Assembly (NCBI GenBank): GCA_963760935.1
Contig: CAVXFB010000006.1
Coordinates: 868,001-932,000 of the forward strand
From: CAVXFB01 sp963760935
GTDB lineage: Bacteria; Planctomycetota; Planctomycetia; Pirellulales; Thermoguttaceae
Direction: 5' to 3'
Length of the DNA stretch: 64,000 bases
A program made the position numbers and the translations under genes. The notes under the pieces were generated by a model. The model was not told the origin of the DNA, did no database searches, and saw only the letters and a program-made list of their open reading frames with translations. Numbering within the stretch: the stretch's first letter is position 1; the number at the start of each line of letters is the position of its first letter. Positions 18,527-26,284 of this stretch are shown in pieces.

Positions 18527-19278
18527 CGGACATGGCGATGATTACCGATGCCACCTCAACGATCCCGCCGGGCCCATAGTCGCGGGACATGGGTTCGCCC
18601 CAGACTCCGTTCCGATTCAGCTTATTTTAGCAGACGCCATAAAAAACAACCACTTGTGGCCGGAATGTACATGGCCGATTTACCGGGAAAGGTTGGTTTC
18701 TTGAGGCTAGGCCGGCAATTCGTCGCCGCCCCGACTTTTTCGGCCAAACCGCTCCGAGGTTGCCATCTCGTCAAACAAACCGCCGGAAAGCCGTGGGAAA
18801 CGCGGTTGACGGCAACACTCCCTGCCTCTTCGGTGGGGGCACTGAAGGGATTGGCTTTGGAGGTCGTGCCGGCAACCGTAATTCTGTCTCAGCCGATGGC
18901 CCGTTCCCGCGTCGTCATCCGTCGGCCGCAATGGCGGCACTCGCGACGACGAACGATATGGCCTCCTTTACGATGGGAGGAAAAGGGGATAAGTCCAATT
19001 ATTTAAAGATCGTCTCGTCTAAAGGGAGCGGGAGTCTTTGTTTGTTGCCGGCTCTGACGCTCGCAGGAATCAAACCAGGGACGAAATTTGTTTATGGAAA
19101 GTGAACGTGGTTGTATCGCTTTCGGCCGACGTTCGGAAGGCATCGTTCCGATGTGGGCCTTTCTGTCGAGGACACGCCGCATCGACCGTGGTTACCTCTT
19201 TATCACTATTCCGCTCAACGACGTCAATCTCCCTGTGGCGGGGATCGTGAAGATCGGTCTTGCAGCGCCCGCAAGAAA
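18527..19278. other. Gene-poor accessory stretch
   Basis: About 750 bases without a convincing gene. It contains the orphan RAYT repeat at 18981-19003. A 152-codon open frame running into that repeat ends in EEKGISPII, has no recognisable domain and is probably chance in GC-rich DNA. The region may be the remains of an older insertion. Confidence 0.5.
18981..19003 (+). repeat. Solo copy of the RAYT-associated 23-base repeat
   Basis: Identical over 23 bases to the left end at 14290-14312, in the same orientation, but with no transposase gene beside it. It lies 4 kb from the intact element, on the other side of the PEP-CTERM gene. Confidence 0.85.
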
Positions 19279-19321
19279 CAAAAAAGTCCCCGCACCGACG
19301 GTTGGTGGCACGGGGACTGTT
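19279..19321 (-). terminator. Rho-independent terminator of the TIGR03000 gene
   Basis: On the - strand AGTCCCCGTGCCACC pairs with GGTGCGGGGACT around a short loop and is followed by a run of T. It lies 29 bases past the stop of the gene at 19350-20084. Confidence 0.85.
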
Positions 19322-19349
19322 TTCCGCGTTGGACTCTATCGAAACGCTG

Positions 19350-20084
19350 CTATCGGGCTGCAACCAGTGGCGATGTGGTATTGAAGCCGAAAGCGACCGA
19401 CGCGACTTTGCCCGCAGTGAGCATAACCGTTTGAGGAACTTCCTCCTGGACTTGCCCGTCGCGGACCACCGTGGCGCGAATAACGTACTTGTAGTTGAAG
19501 CCAGGCTTCAATCCGTACGAAATGAACTGACGCCGGCTGCCGGTGCTGTGGGTTTCTAAACCGTTGACGGTAACCTTGGCATCGTACGGCACCCAAATCG
19601 TCAGCACGCCTGAATCGGCAGACGTCGGTCCGCTGGTCTTAGGCATCGTGGTGCTGGGAGCCGGTCCGGGCAAACCCGGTGCAGGCGCAGCAGGTTCCGG
19701 CGTCAACGGCTCGATAATGGGCTTCCTCGCTGGCGTTGGTGCGGGTGCCGCGGGAGCCAACGTGGGCTGAGCCGCCGGTGCCGCTACTGCGCTATCGCCG
19801 CAGCACGAACTGACGGCCGAACACGTCGAACAATACGAGCCACACCCCCAGCCGCTGTAGCAACTGCTATAGCTGCCATAGCAGCCACTATAGCAACCAC
19901 CGCAGCCGCCCCAACCGCACGACGAGTACCAGCCGGAGTAATACCAGGGGGAGTAATAGCCCCAGTATCCACCGTAGCCGCAACAATGGTGGCCCCACCC
20001 GGCGCTAACCGGCACGGCTGATGCCAGCAATGCTATCGCCACGACCAAGCCCACCAAGCCGCACTTCCAGCTTTGTCGAAACAT
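19350..20084 (-). CDS. Secreted TIGR03000 planctomycete protein with Gly/Tyr/Cys-rich domain
   Basis: A 244-residue protein with a clear signal peptide (VGLVVAIALLASAVPVSAG). Residues about 29-98 are extremely rich in Gly, Tyr, Ser, Trp and Cys (CCGYGGYWGYYSPWYYSGW and further), about 100-155 are a Pro/Ala-rich linker, and about 160-235 form the TIGR03000 domain (LTIWVPYDAKVTVNGLETHS and SRRQFISYGLKPGFNYKY), found only in planctomycetes. AAGGGAG precedes the ATG and a strong terminator follows, so it is a single-gene unit. The function of TIGR03000 is not known; the cysteine-rich head suggests an extracellular cross-linked or adhesive structure, which is inference. Confidence 0.9.
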   Translation of the reverse strand: MFRQSWKCGLVGLVVAIALLASAVPVSAGWGHHCCGYGGYWGYYSPWYYSGWYSSCGWGGCGGCYSGCYGSYSSCYSGWGCGSYCSTCSAVSSCCGDSAVAAPAAQPTLAPAAPAPTPARKPIIEPLTPEPAAPAPGLPGPAPSTTMPKTSGPTSADSGVLTIWVPYDAKVTVNGLETHSTGSRRQFISYGLKPGFNYKYVIRATVVRDGQVQEEVPQTVMLTAGKVASVAFGFNTTSPLVAAR

Positions 20085-20412
20085 GTTTTGTTCTCCCTTC
20101 CGCTAGTAACAATCAGGAAAATTTGCCCAGAGTCCACATGTAAACATAGCAGTGCCATTTCAAAAAGCAAGTAGGCTTGGGGGGTATTGTGGGCTGTCTT
20201 TTCCTCGCAATAACGCACAAGCCGCACAAGCTGCTTTCTTGGTATGATGGCGCACGGCTCCGACAGAACCGTCATATTGCCGTTGACTTCGCCTGTGGAC
20301 GTAACTTATTACTGTGTATTGTATTGCGGCCGTCAGTTCGCATAGAAACGCAAGTGCTGTCCATCGACGCTGATTGTCTCGTCCCTGACCTGTCCGATCC
20401 CGGAATGATCGA
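20085..20412. other. Divergent intergenic region
   Basis: 328 bases between the start of the TIGR03000 gene and the start of rodA. It must hold promoters for both directions, but I see no confident -35/-10 pair, riboswitch or repeat. Confidence 0.5.
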
Positions 20413-21552
20413 ATGAAGGCTTCCGTCTGGGCCTCCCGAATGCCGTGGTCAATTGCGGCCCTGGCGACCTTGCTGGTCACCCTGGGTTGGCTGGCCATCG
20501 CTAGGGTCGAAGAACTTACCGACGGGGGCGCCAAGTTCGTCCACCAGCAGATGGCATTCTCGGTGATCGCCTTGGCAGCAATGCTACTGCTGACGCTACC
20601 GAGCTACCGTGTGCTTTGCCGATTCAGCTACGCCTTTTTTTTGCTGGCCATCTTGATGCTGGCAACCGTGTATCTATTCCCGCCCGTCAACCGGGCCCAC
20701 CGCTGGATTCGCCTAGGCCCTATTGGCCTTCAGCCGTCGGAGTTGGCTAAGGTGGCATATGTCTTGGCATTGGCGCGATACCTTATGTACCGAGAGAACT
20801 ACCGTCGGCTGCGCGGGCTACTCATACCGTTGGCGATCACATTGGTACCGGTGCTGCTGATCCTCAAAGAGCCAGATCTTGGCACGGCGATTGTGCTCCT
20901 GCCTGTCTTCTTCGTGATGCTATTTACTGCGGGAGCCAAACGCAGCGATCTGGCGTGCGTCGCCTTAGCCGGGCTGCTTGTGGTTCCGCTGCTTTGGACG
21001 CAGATGAGCCTCGACCAAAAATCTCGCATAACGGCATTATTCGACCAGCCGCCGCCCGGCCAGCGGACCAGCGATGAGGCCTATCACCTGCACCAGGCCA
21101 AGCAGTTTCGGGCGATGGGTGGCATTTGGGGTAGCTTCGTGACGGGCCAGCCCACCGATGATCCGGCCGCATACCGACTGCCCGAGGCGCAAAGCGACTT
21201 CATTTTTTGTGTAGTGGGAGAGCGGTTTGGGCTTGCAGGCATGGCACTGACGTTGGCGCGATATGGCCTACTAGTTTGGCGGGCGGCGGCCATTGCCGTC
21301 CGAACGCGCGAGCCGTTTGGGCGCCTGCTTGCTGCCGGAGTGGGGGCCCTTTTCGCCGTCGAGGTGTTGATCCATACCGGCATGAGCGTCGGACTGTTGC
21401 CGATCACGGGGCTATCGTTGCCACTGGTGAGTTACGGCGGATCGGGACTGCTGGCCCACGGCATAGCGTTGGGCTTGCTGCTCAGCGTGGGTCTTCGCCC
21501 AGGCTACGAGGTGACCAACGAGCCGTTTCGATACGAGGTCAAAACAGCTTAG
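20413..21552 (+). CDS. rodA: RodA/FtsW/SpoVE family (SEDS) cell-shape protein
   Basis: A 379-residue inner-membrane protein with about ten hydrophobic helices. Family motifs are RWIRLGPIGLQPSELAK, LLILKEPDLGTAIV (the conserved catalytic aspartate region of SEDS glycosyltransferases) and GLLPITGLSLPLVSYGGSGL near the end. SEDS proteins polymerise lipid II into peptidoglycan strands together with a class B penicillin-binding protein. The large extracytoplasmic loop between helices, with HQAKQFRAMGGIWG, is in the expected place. It stands alone here; no mreB, mreC or pbp2 is beside it. The end is convergent with the methyltransferase gene, leaving 16 bases. Confidence 0.93.
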   Translation: MKASVWASRMPWSIAALATLLVTLGWLAIARVEELTDGGAKFVHQQMAFSVIALAAMLLLTLPSYRVLCRFSYAFFLLAILMLATVYLFPPVNRAHRWIRLGPIGLQPSELAKVAYVLALARYLMYRENYRRLRGLLIPLAITLVPVLLILKEPDLGTAIVLLPVFFVMLFTAGAKRSDLACVALAGLLVVPLLWTQMSLDQKSRITALFDQPPPGQRTSDEAYHLHQAKQFRAMGGIWGSFVTGQPTDDPAAYRLPEAQSDFIFCVVGERFGLAGMALTLARYGLLVWRAAAIAVRTREPFGRLLAAGVGALFAVEVLIHTGMSVGLLPITGLSLPLVSYGGSGLLAHGIALGLLLSVGLRPGYEVTNEPFRYEVKTA

Positions 21553-21568
21553 GGCGAGCAGTCGCTCA

Positions 21569-22804
21569 TCACTTCTTCACCCCTTTCAACTCGATGGCGT
21601 CCAGCGAGATTTCGCCCAGGGCGCCAAGCAACCCGATGCGGATGATCGCCTCGCGGGCCTTGGGAGGCACACGGATGCGCTGGCTGTACGGTTGCCAGTC
21701 AAACGAGCCACGCCATGGACCGAGGACTGCCTCGCCGACGATGGCGCGGTTGGCGTCATAGAAATTGATGACGATGGCAGGCAATTCGTGAGGATCCTGG
21801 CCGGGCCGTACGTTTTTGGCTCGAACCTGTGCAGAAAGCTCGAGTTGTACGACCTTTCGCCCGTCGACAGCGAAGCCTTGCAGAGCGTGACCGTTACGGC
21901 CCGGCAGGTCATTTGTGAAAGTAGCGTAACGCTCGCCTTGCGGTGCATTCGGCGCCTCGACGATCGTCAGCGCCCGTTGGTAATGCCACCCCGACGGCAC
22001 GGGCGGGTCGCCCTCGACGGTCTCGAAGCCGCCGTTGACGATCGACGGATGAAGCGGATCTGGTAAAACAACGCGGCCCGACTCGGCCTTGCCCGTCATA
22101 GGAACAAACAGCGTCGGCTGCAGCGCCTCGGATACGAGCTTTCCGTCGTGCTTCACCAAGAGGTAGAGCGTTTGCTGATAGCGTTCGCCCACAGGTATCA
22201 CAATGCGTCCGCCTTCGCGCAATTCCTTGACAAGCGCCGGCGGCACTTTTTCAGGCGAACAGGTGACAATGATCTTGTCGAACGGCGCATGTTCGGGCCA
22301 GCCCTGATAGCCGTCGCCCACCTTGACGTGCACGTTCTTATACCTGAGCCTTTCAAGCACGCTGGCTGCCTTATGGCCCAGCGGCGCCACAATCTCGATG
22401 GTGTAGACTTCAGCGACCAACTTTGCCAACACGGCAGCCTGATAGCCGCTGCCGGTGCCAATCTCCAACACTTTGTCGCTCGGTTGGGGATCAATGGCTT
22501 GGGTCATGTAAGCCACGATAGAAGGCGCCGAAATCGTTTGTCCCTCGCCGATGGGCAGTGCCATGTCGATATACGCGTACTTCCGCTGCCCTAGCGGCAC
22601 GAACTCGTGGCGCGGCGTGTTCCGCATGGCCTCGAGCACGCGCTCGTTCGTCACGCCCGCAGTGACGATCTCCTCGTCGACCATCTTCTTGCGGATGGCG
22701 TCCAGCGACGTCCGCGACTGGGCCATCGCCGCTAGTACGTCGATCCACATGATGGCGGCACAAACCATGGCCACCATAGCTCGGAAACTATTGCTGCGTT
22801 CCAT
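21569..22804 (-). CDS. pcm: Exported protein-L-isoaspartate O-methyltransferase with extra C-terminal domain
   Basis: A 411-residue protein. It starts with a signal peptide (FRAMVAMVCAAIMWIDVLAAMAQ), then residues about 30-235 form the PCMT fold: YIDMALPIGEGQTISAPS, the SAM-binding VLEIGTGSGYQAAVLA and FDKIIVTCSPEKVPPALV. Residues about 265-411 form an extra beta-rich region (NGGFETVEGDPPVPSGWHY onward) that looks like a carbohydrate-binding or jelly-roll module. The enzyme methylates isoaspartyl residues in aged proteins and is normally cytoplasmic and about 210 residues. Here it appears exported and roughly twice that size. ATG 22804 is chosen because it directly precedes the signal peptide; ATG 22843 is an alternative. 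Confidence 0.9.
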   Translation of the reverse strand: MERSNSFRAMVAMVCAAIMWIDVLAAMAQSRTSLDAIRKKMVDEEIVTAGVTNERVLEAMRNTPRHEFVPLGQRKYAYIDMALPIGEGQTISAPSIVAYMTQAIDPQPSDKVLEIGTGSGYQAAVLAKLVAEVYTIEIVAPLGHKAASVLERLRYKNVHVKVGDGYQGWPEHAPFDKIIVTCSPEKVPPALVKELREGGRIVIPVGERYQQTLYLLVKHDGKLVSEALQPTLFVPMTGKAESGRVVLPDPLHPSIVNGGFETVEGDPPVPSGWHYQRALTIVEAPNAPQGERYATFTNDLPGRNGHALQGFAVDGRKVVQLELSAQVRAKNVRPGQDPHELPAIVINFYDANRAIVGEAVLGPWRGSFDWQPYSQRIRVPPKAREAIIRIGLLGALGEISLDAIELKGVKK

Positions 22805-22946
22805 ACCGCTATTATATGTGGCTGACCAACGGTTCCAAAGCACCAGCCCTGTTTTCGGCGATTCGCTTCTGCGATAATCAAGCGATGCTTTCAGCCTATC
22901 TTGATTGTAACACCTTTAGCGGACGCCGGCACAGCAGATCGGGCAC

Positions 22947-24731
22947 ATGACCAATCAATCTATTCGGGGCCTTGTCATCGATCGCTTGCTGCCGCGGGTG
23001 CAAACACCTGCCCAGTACGTTGGCGGCGAATGGAACGCGGTGGTCAAGGATCACCGCACGGTCCGCGGTACGTTGTGTCTGGCTTTTCCCGACGCGTACT
23101 CAATCGGCATGAGCAATCACGGATTGCAGGTGCTCTACGACGTGATGAATCGTCGCGCCGACTGGGTCTGCGAGCGGGCCTTTACGCCGCTGGCCGATAT
23201 GGAACAACTGCTGCGTGAGCATCGTGTGCCGCTCTACAGCCTGGAGACGTTCACACCGCTTGCGTCGTTCGATGTGCTCGGCTTTACGCTGCAATACGAC
23301 CTGTGCTATAGCAACGTGTTGGCAATGCTCGACCTTGGCGGTATCCCCTTGGCCGTAGAGGATCGCACCATGGCCCATCCGCTGGTGATCGCCGGTGGCC
23401 CGTGTGCGATGAACCCCGAACCGATGGCCCGATTCATCGATCTGTTTGTAATCGGCGACGGCGAAGAGGCGTTGCCTAGGGTGTGCGACCTGTGGGGCGA
23501 ATTGAAACGCGCAGGTCGTGCGCGAGACGCCATCTTGGCCGAGATGGCCGCTCGGTTGCCGTTTGTCTATGTACCACAGTTTTATGAGCCACAGTATGGA
23601 AGCGACGGTCGACTGGCGGCGATCTGCCCCAAACGATCAGACGTTCCCAGGTTGATCGAGCCGGCCGTCTTGTCCGACTTGGATGCAGCACCGCCGCCCA
23701 AAGCGCCGATTGTGCCCTACATTGAATGCGTGCACGATCGCATCACGATCGAGATCATGCGCGGATGTCCGGGCAAATGTCGATTCTGTCAAAGCACGAC
23801 GATCAAACGGCCGCTGCGGTTTCGCAGCATTGAGACCATCGTACAGGCGGCACTGGAGCAGTACCGAGCCACGGGCTACAACGAGGTGTCACTGCTGTCG
23901 CTCTCCACGAGCGATTATCCGCAATTTGGCGAACTCATGCGGCGGCTACAGGAAACATTTCGTCCGTTGGGCGTCAGCGTGTCCCTGCCGAGCCTGCGGA
24001 TCAACGAACAATTGCTATTGGTGAGCGATCTGATGAACACGGATCGGCATTCAGGGCTGACGTTGGCGCCGGAGGTGGCACGCGACGATATGCGCCGACA
24101 AGTCGGCAAGCTGATCACCAACGACGACCTATACGCCGGTTGCCGTCGGGCGTTCGAAAATGGCTTCTCCCGCGTGAAACTTTATTTCATGTGTGGCCTG
24201 CCGGGTGAGCGGGAGACCGATCTCGAAGGCATCATCGAAATGTCGGAGACGATTTCGCGTTTAGGGAAGGAAGTGCGCGGGCAGATGGCCGATGTGGTAG
24301 CGAACGTCTCGAACTTTGTGCCGAAGCCGCATACTCCGTATCAGTGGAACGCGATGCAGCGTCGTGAGTATTTTGCCTGGGCCCGCGAGTTCTTATACCA
24401 GCGAAAGCGGTTGCGAAGCGTGCAATTACGATGTCACGACATCGAGTCGAGTCTATTGGAAGGCGTAATGTGCCGCGGCGATCGGCGACTGGCGGCAGCC
24501 ATCGAACTGGCCTGGCGACGTGGCGCCCGTTTCGATGGCTGGGCGGAAAAGTTCCAGGCGGCATTATGGTGGCAAGCATTGTCGGACGCCGGCATCGATG
24601 TCGAAGCGGCGCTGCACCTCCCCTGCCCTGCCGACGCCGTGTTGCCTTGGGATCATATTGGCATTCGCCAAGGCCGAGGGTATCTTGAACGGGAGCAGCA
24701 GCGAGCGGCCGAGGAAGGGGTTTGCGGCTGA
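22947..24731 (+). CDS. B12-binding-type radical SAM protein (TIGR03960-like)
   Basis: A 594-residue protein with an N-terminal cobalamin-binding-like region (about 1-230, with FPDAYSIGMSNHGLQVLY and VIAGGPCAMNPEPMARF) and a central radical SAM domain with the cluster motif MRGCPGKCRFCQS at about residues 269-281, followed by VSLLSLSTSDYPQF and LPSLRINEQLL. The C-terminus ends after DAVLPWDHIGIRQGRGYLERE. The family is of unknown function and is often fused to or followed by a TIGR03936 domain, linked in some bacteria to RNase or ribosome genes; that partner is missing here. It would act in the cytoplasm as an oxygen-sensitive SAM enzyme. Confidence 0.9.
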   Translation: MTNQSIRGLVIDRLLPRVQTPAQYVGGEWNAVVKDHRTVRGTLCLAFPDAYSIGMSNHGLQVLYDVMNRRADWVCERAFTPLADMEQLLREHRVPLYSLETFTPLASFDVLGFTLQYDLCYSNVLAMLDLGGIPLAVEDRTMAHPLVIAGGPCAMNPEPMARFIDLFVIGDGEEALPRVCDLWGELKRAGRARDAILAEMAARLPFVYVPQFYEPQYGSDGRLAAICPKRSDVPRLIEPAVLSDLDAAPPPKAPIVPYIECVHDRITIEIMRGCPGKCRFCQSTTIKRPLRFRSIETIVQAALEQYRATGYNEVSLLSLSTSDYPQFGELMRRLQETFRPLGVSVSLPSLRINEQLLLVSDLMNTDRHSGLTLAPEVARDDMRRQVGKLITNDDLYAGCRRAFENGFSRVKLYFMCGLPGERETDLEGIIEMSETISRLGKEVRGQMADVVANVSNFVPKPHTPYQWNAMQRREYFAWAREFLYQRKRLRSVQLRCHDIESSLLEGVMCRGDRRLAAAIELAWRRGARFDGWAEKFQAALWWQALSDAGIDVEAALHLPCPADAVLPWDHIGIRQGRGYLEREQQRAAEEGVCG

Positions 24732-24795
24732 CATTGGGAGAGGTGGCACAACGGGGCCAAGCGAGAGCTGTTGACACGATTTACGGGATCGAGAC

Positions 24796-25044
24796 ATGAC
24801 AGGCGACCGGTCGCAATTCATGGCTAAAGGGGCTGAGCGATTTCGCACGAACGCAGAGTTTCAGGCACGCCTGCAAATCCTGCGCGAGTCGATCCATGCC
24901 GAATATGCCCCGCGGCTCGCCACCGCCGGTTTTTTTCGCCGGTATGCGTTGCGTTGGCGGGCGTGGGCGGAATATCGGCGGCAGCGCCGGCGACTATATC
25001 CTTCCTCGAAGTCGCTCTACGCGGGAAACAATCGCCATGCGTGA
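24796..25044 (+). CDS. Small basic helical protein of unknown function
   Basis: An 82-residue protein, very rich in Arg and aromatic residues (RILR-type helix LQILRESIHAEYAPRLA, then FFRRYALRWRAWAEYRRQRRR). I do not know a named family; similar short proteins with the ending RRLYPSSKSLY recur in planctomycetes as far as I remember. It overlaps the start of the next membrane-protein gene by eight bases, which supports it being real and co-translated. A membrane-surface or nucleic-acid-contact role is possible from its charge, but nothing proves this. Confidence 0.6.
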   Translation: MTGDRSQFMAKGAERFRTNAEFQARLQILRESIHAEYAPRLATAGFFRRYALRWRAWAEYRRQRRRLYPSSKSLYAGNNRHA

Positions 25045-25448
25045 AGACGAGACCAATTTGAATCTGCTGGCCATCTTTCACTACGTTGTCGGTGGGCTGA
25101 CGGCACTATTTGCCTGTCTTCCGATGATCCACGTCGCCGTCGGCGTGGCAATGCTCGCCGGGGCGTTCCACGGCAAGGATGCGCCGCCTCGCGAAATTGG
25201 CTGGTTCTTCATTGTCATCGGCTTGTTTTTGATTTTGTGCGGCTGGGCGCTGGCGATAGCCATCATTATTGCCGGGTGCAAGTTGCGCGCGTCAAGCCCG
25301 CACCTACTGCATCGTGGTCGCGGCTCTGGAGTGTATGCTGATGCCTTTTGGGACCGTTCTGGGCGTTCTTACGATCATTGTGCTGATGAAGCCGTCGGTG
25401 CAGGAGTTGTTTGGACAACGACCTGCGAGTTTCGGAACAGCCATATAG
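25037..25448 (+). pseudogene. Small multi-spanning membrane protein, frameshifted
   Basis: The protein starts MREDETNLNLLAIFHYVVGG and has two hydrophobic helices (LTALFACLPMIHVAVGVAML and WFFIVIGLFLILCGWALAIAI). After KLR the frame breaks within a GC dinucleotide run at 25284-25291. In the next frame the protein resumes ARQARTYCIVVAALECMLMP, passes a third helix (FGTVLGVLTIIVLMK) and ends QELFGQRPASFGTAI at 25448. Joined, it is about 137 residues, a typical small membrane protein of unknown function with this start. Without the repair, the reading frame would run on to 25567 with low-complexity nonsense. Loss or gain of one GC unit explains it; an assembly error is equally possible. Confidence 0.75.
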
Positions 25449-25614
25449 AGCGACTAAGGCAGCGCGAGGAGCAGCCATTGAACGTTGACGACGCGATTCG
25501 AAACGCTGAAAGCATCCTTCCCGGCGTTGCAGCACCCGAAGGAGAAAGCGAGCCTGCAGTGCGATGAATGCAGTAGTATCGCTGGGTGCTCATTCTTGGC
25601 TACGGTTGTCCGTC

Positions 25615-25642
25615 TTGACTTGCCGCTCGGCTGTACTACAAT
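25615..25642 (+). promoter_or_regulatory. Sigma-70-type promoter of the toxin-antitoxin pair
   Basis: TTGACT at 25615-25620 and TACAAT at 25637-25642 are separated by 16 bases. The expected start of transcription falls at about the ATG at 25650, so the mRNA may be nearly leaderless; no Shine-Dalgarno sequence is visible between. Confidence 0.7.
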
Positions 25643-25650
25643 GTAATACA
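25632..25650 (+). promoter_or_regulatory. Inverted-repeat operator over the -10 box
   Basis: TGTACTAC and GTAATACA flank AAT as a near-perfect inverted repeat (7 of 8 positions) covering the -10 hexamer and the first base of the start codon. A ribbon-helix-helix antitoxin binding here would repress its own operon. Confidence 0.6.
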
Positions 25651-25871
25651 TGAAAACCACAACGGTGACAATCCGGCTAAATGAGGAGTTGAACAATCTC
25701 CTCGCAAAGGTCGCTCGACAGTCGGGCAAGAACCGCAGCGAGGTCGCCCGTGAAGCTCTGCGGCGGCAGTTGCGCATCAGTCAGTTCGAGTCGTTGCGGC
25801 GGCGGATCATGCCATTTGCCGAAGCCCGCGGCTACTTGACCGATGAGGACGTTTTCCGCGACGTTTCATGA
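25650..25871 (+). CDS. Ribbon-helix-helix (CopG-type) antitoxin
   Basis: A 73-residue protein with an N-terminal beta strand and two helices typical of RHH DNA-binding proteins: TTTVTIRLNEELNNLLAKVA, then GKNRSEVAREALRRQL. The C-terminal tail (LRRRIMPFAEARGYLTDEDV) is the usual toxin-wrapping part. The stop overlaps the start of the PIN toxin (ATGA), the standard arrangement of type II toxin-antitoxin genes. It most likely binds the inverted repeat over its own promoter and neutralises the toxin. Confidence 0.88.
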   Translation: MKTTTVTIRLNEELNNLLAKVARQSGKNRSEVAREALRRQLRISQFESLRRRIMPFAEARGYLTDEDVFRDVS

Positions 25872-26266
25872 AGGTCTTGCTTGACACGAACGTTTTGGCG
25901 AGCGCCATTGCCGCGAGAGGGCTCTGCGCTGACGTCTTGCGGGAAGTACTTGCTACGCATGAACTGCTCGTATGCCCTCAGATTCTTACCGAGTTGCGGC
26001 GCGTCCTGCGCACTAAATTCAGGGTCCCCAGTGACTTGGCGGGGGACTTCATCGCCATGCTGCAACAGGATACCGTTTGTTGTCACCCGGGCAGTCCCCC
26101 AGACCTCAAACTCAAAGACAAAGACGATCTCGGCATTCTGGCAGCCGCACAGGCGGGCGGTGCCGAAGTGATTGTCACAGGCGACAAAGAATTGCAGGAC
26201 CTCGGACGATTTTTGGGCATCACGATCCTGTCTCCCCGGCAATTCTGGCAGCAACTAACCACCTAG
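25868..26266 (+). CDS. PIN-domain toxin (COG1569-type ribonuclease)
   Basis: A 132-residue PIN protein beginning MKVLLDTNVLASAI, with the first acidic residue at Asp6, the conserved Glu in ILTELRRVL, the Asp pair in LKDKDDLGILAAAQ and a final acidic residue in VTGDKELQDL. These would bind magnesium for RNA cleavage. It is co-translated with the RHH antitoxin. The full acidic set suggests it is active. The target RNA is unknown. Confidence 0.9.
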   Translation: MKVLLDTNVLASAIAARGLCADVLREVLATHELLVCPQILTELRRVLRTKFRVPSDLAGDFIAMLQQDTVCCHPGSPPDLKLKDKDDLGILAAAQAGGAEVIVTGDKELQDLGRFLGITILSPRQFWQQLTT

Positions 26267-26284
26267 ACGCTCAGTTCATCTGCC

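Noticed and set aside
18548..19006. 152-codon + strand frame after the PEP-CTERM gene
   Set aside because: No signal, domain or ribosome-binding site; it also ends in the translated repeat (KGISPII).
24520..24774. 84-codon frame overlapping the end of the radical SAM gene
   Set aside because: Shadow frame with no motif; the radical SAM protein end is consistent in its own frame.
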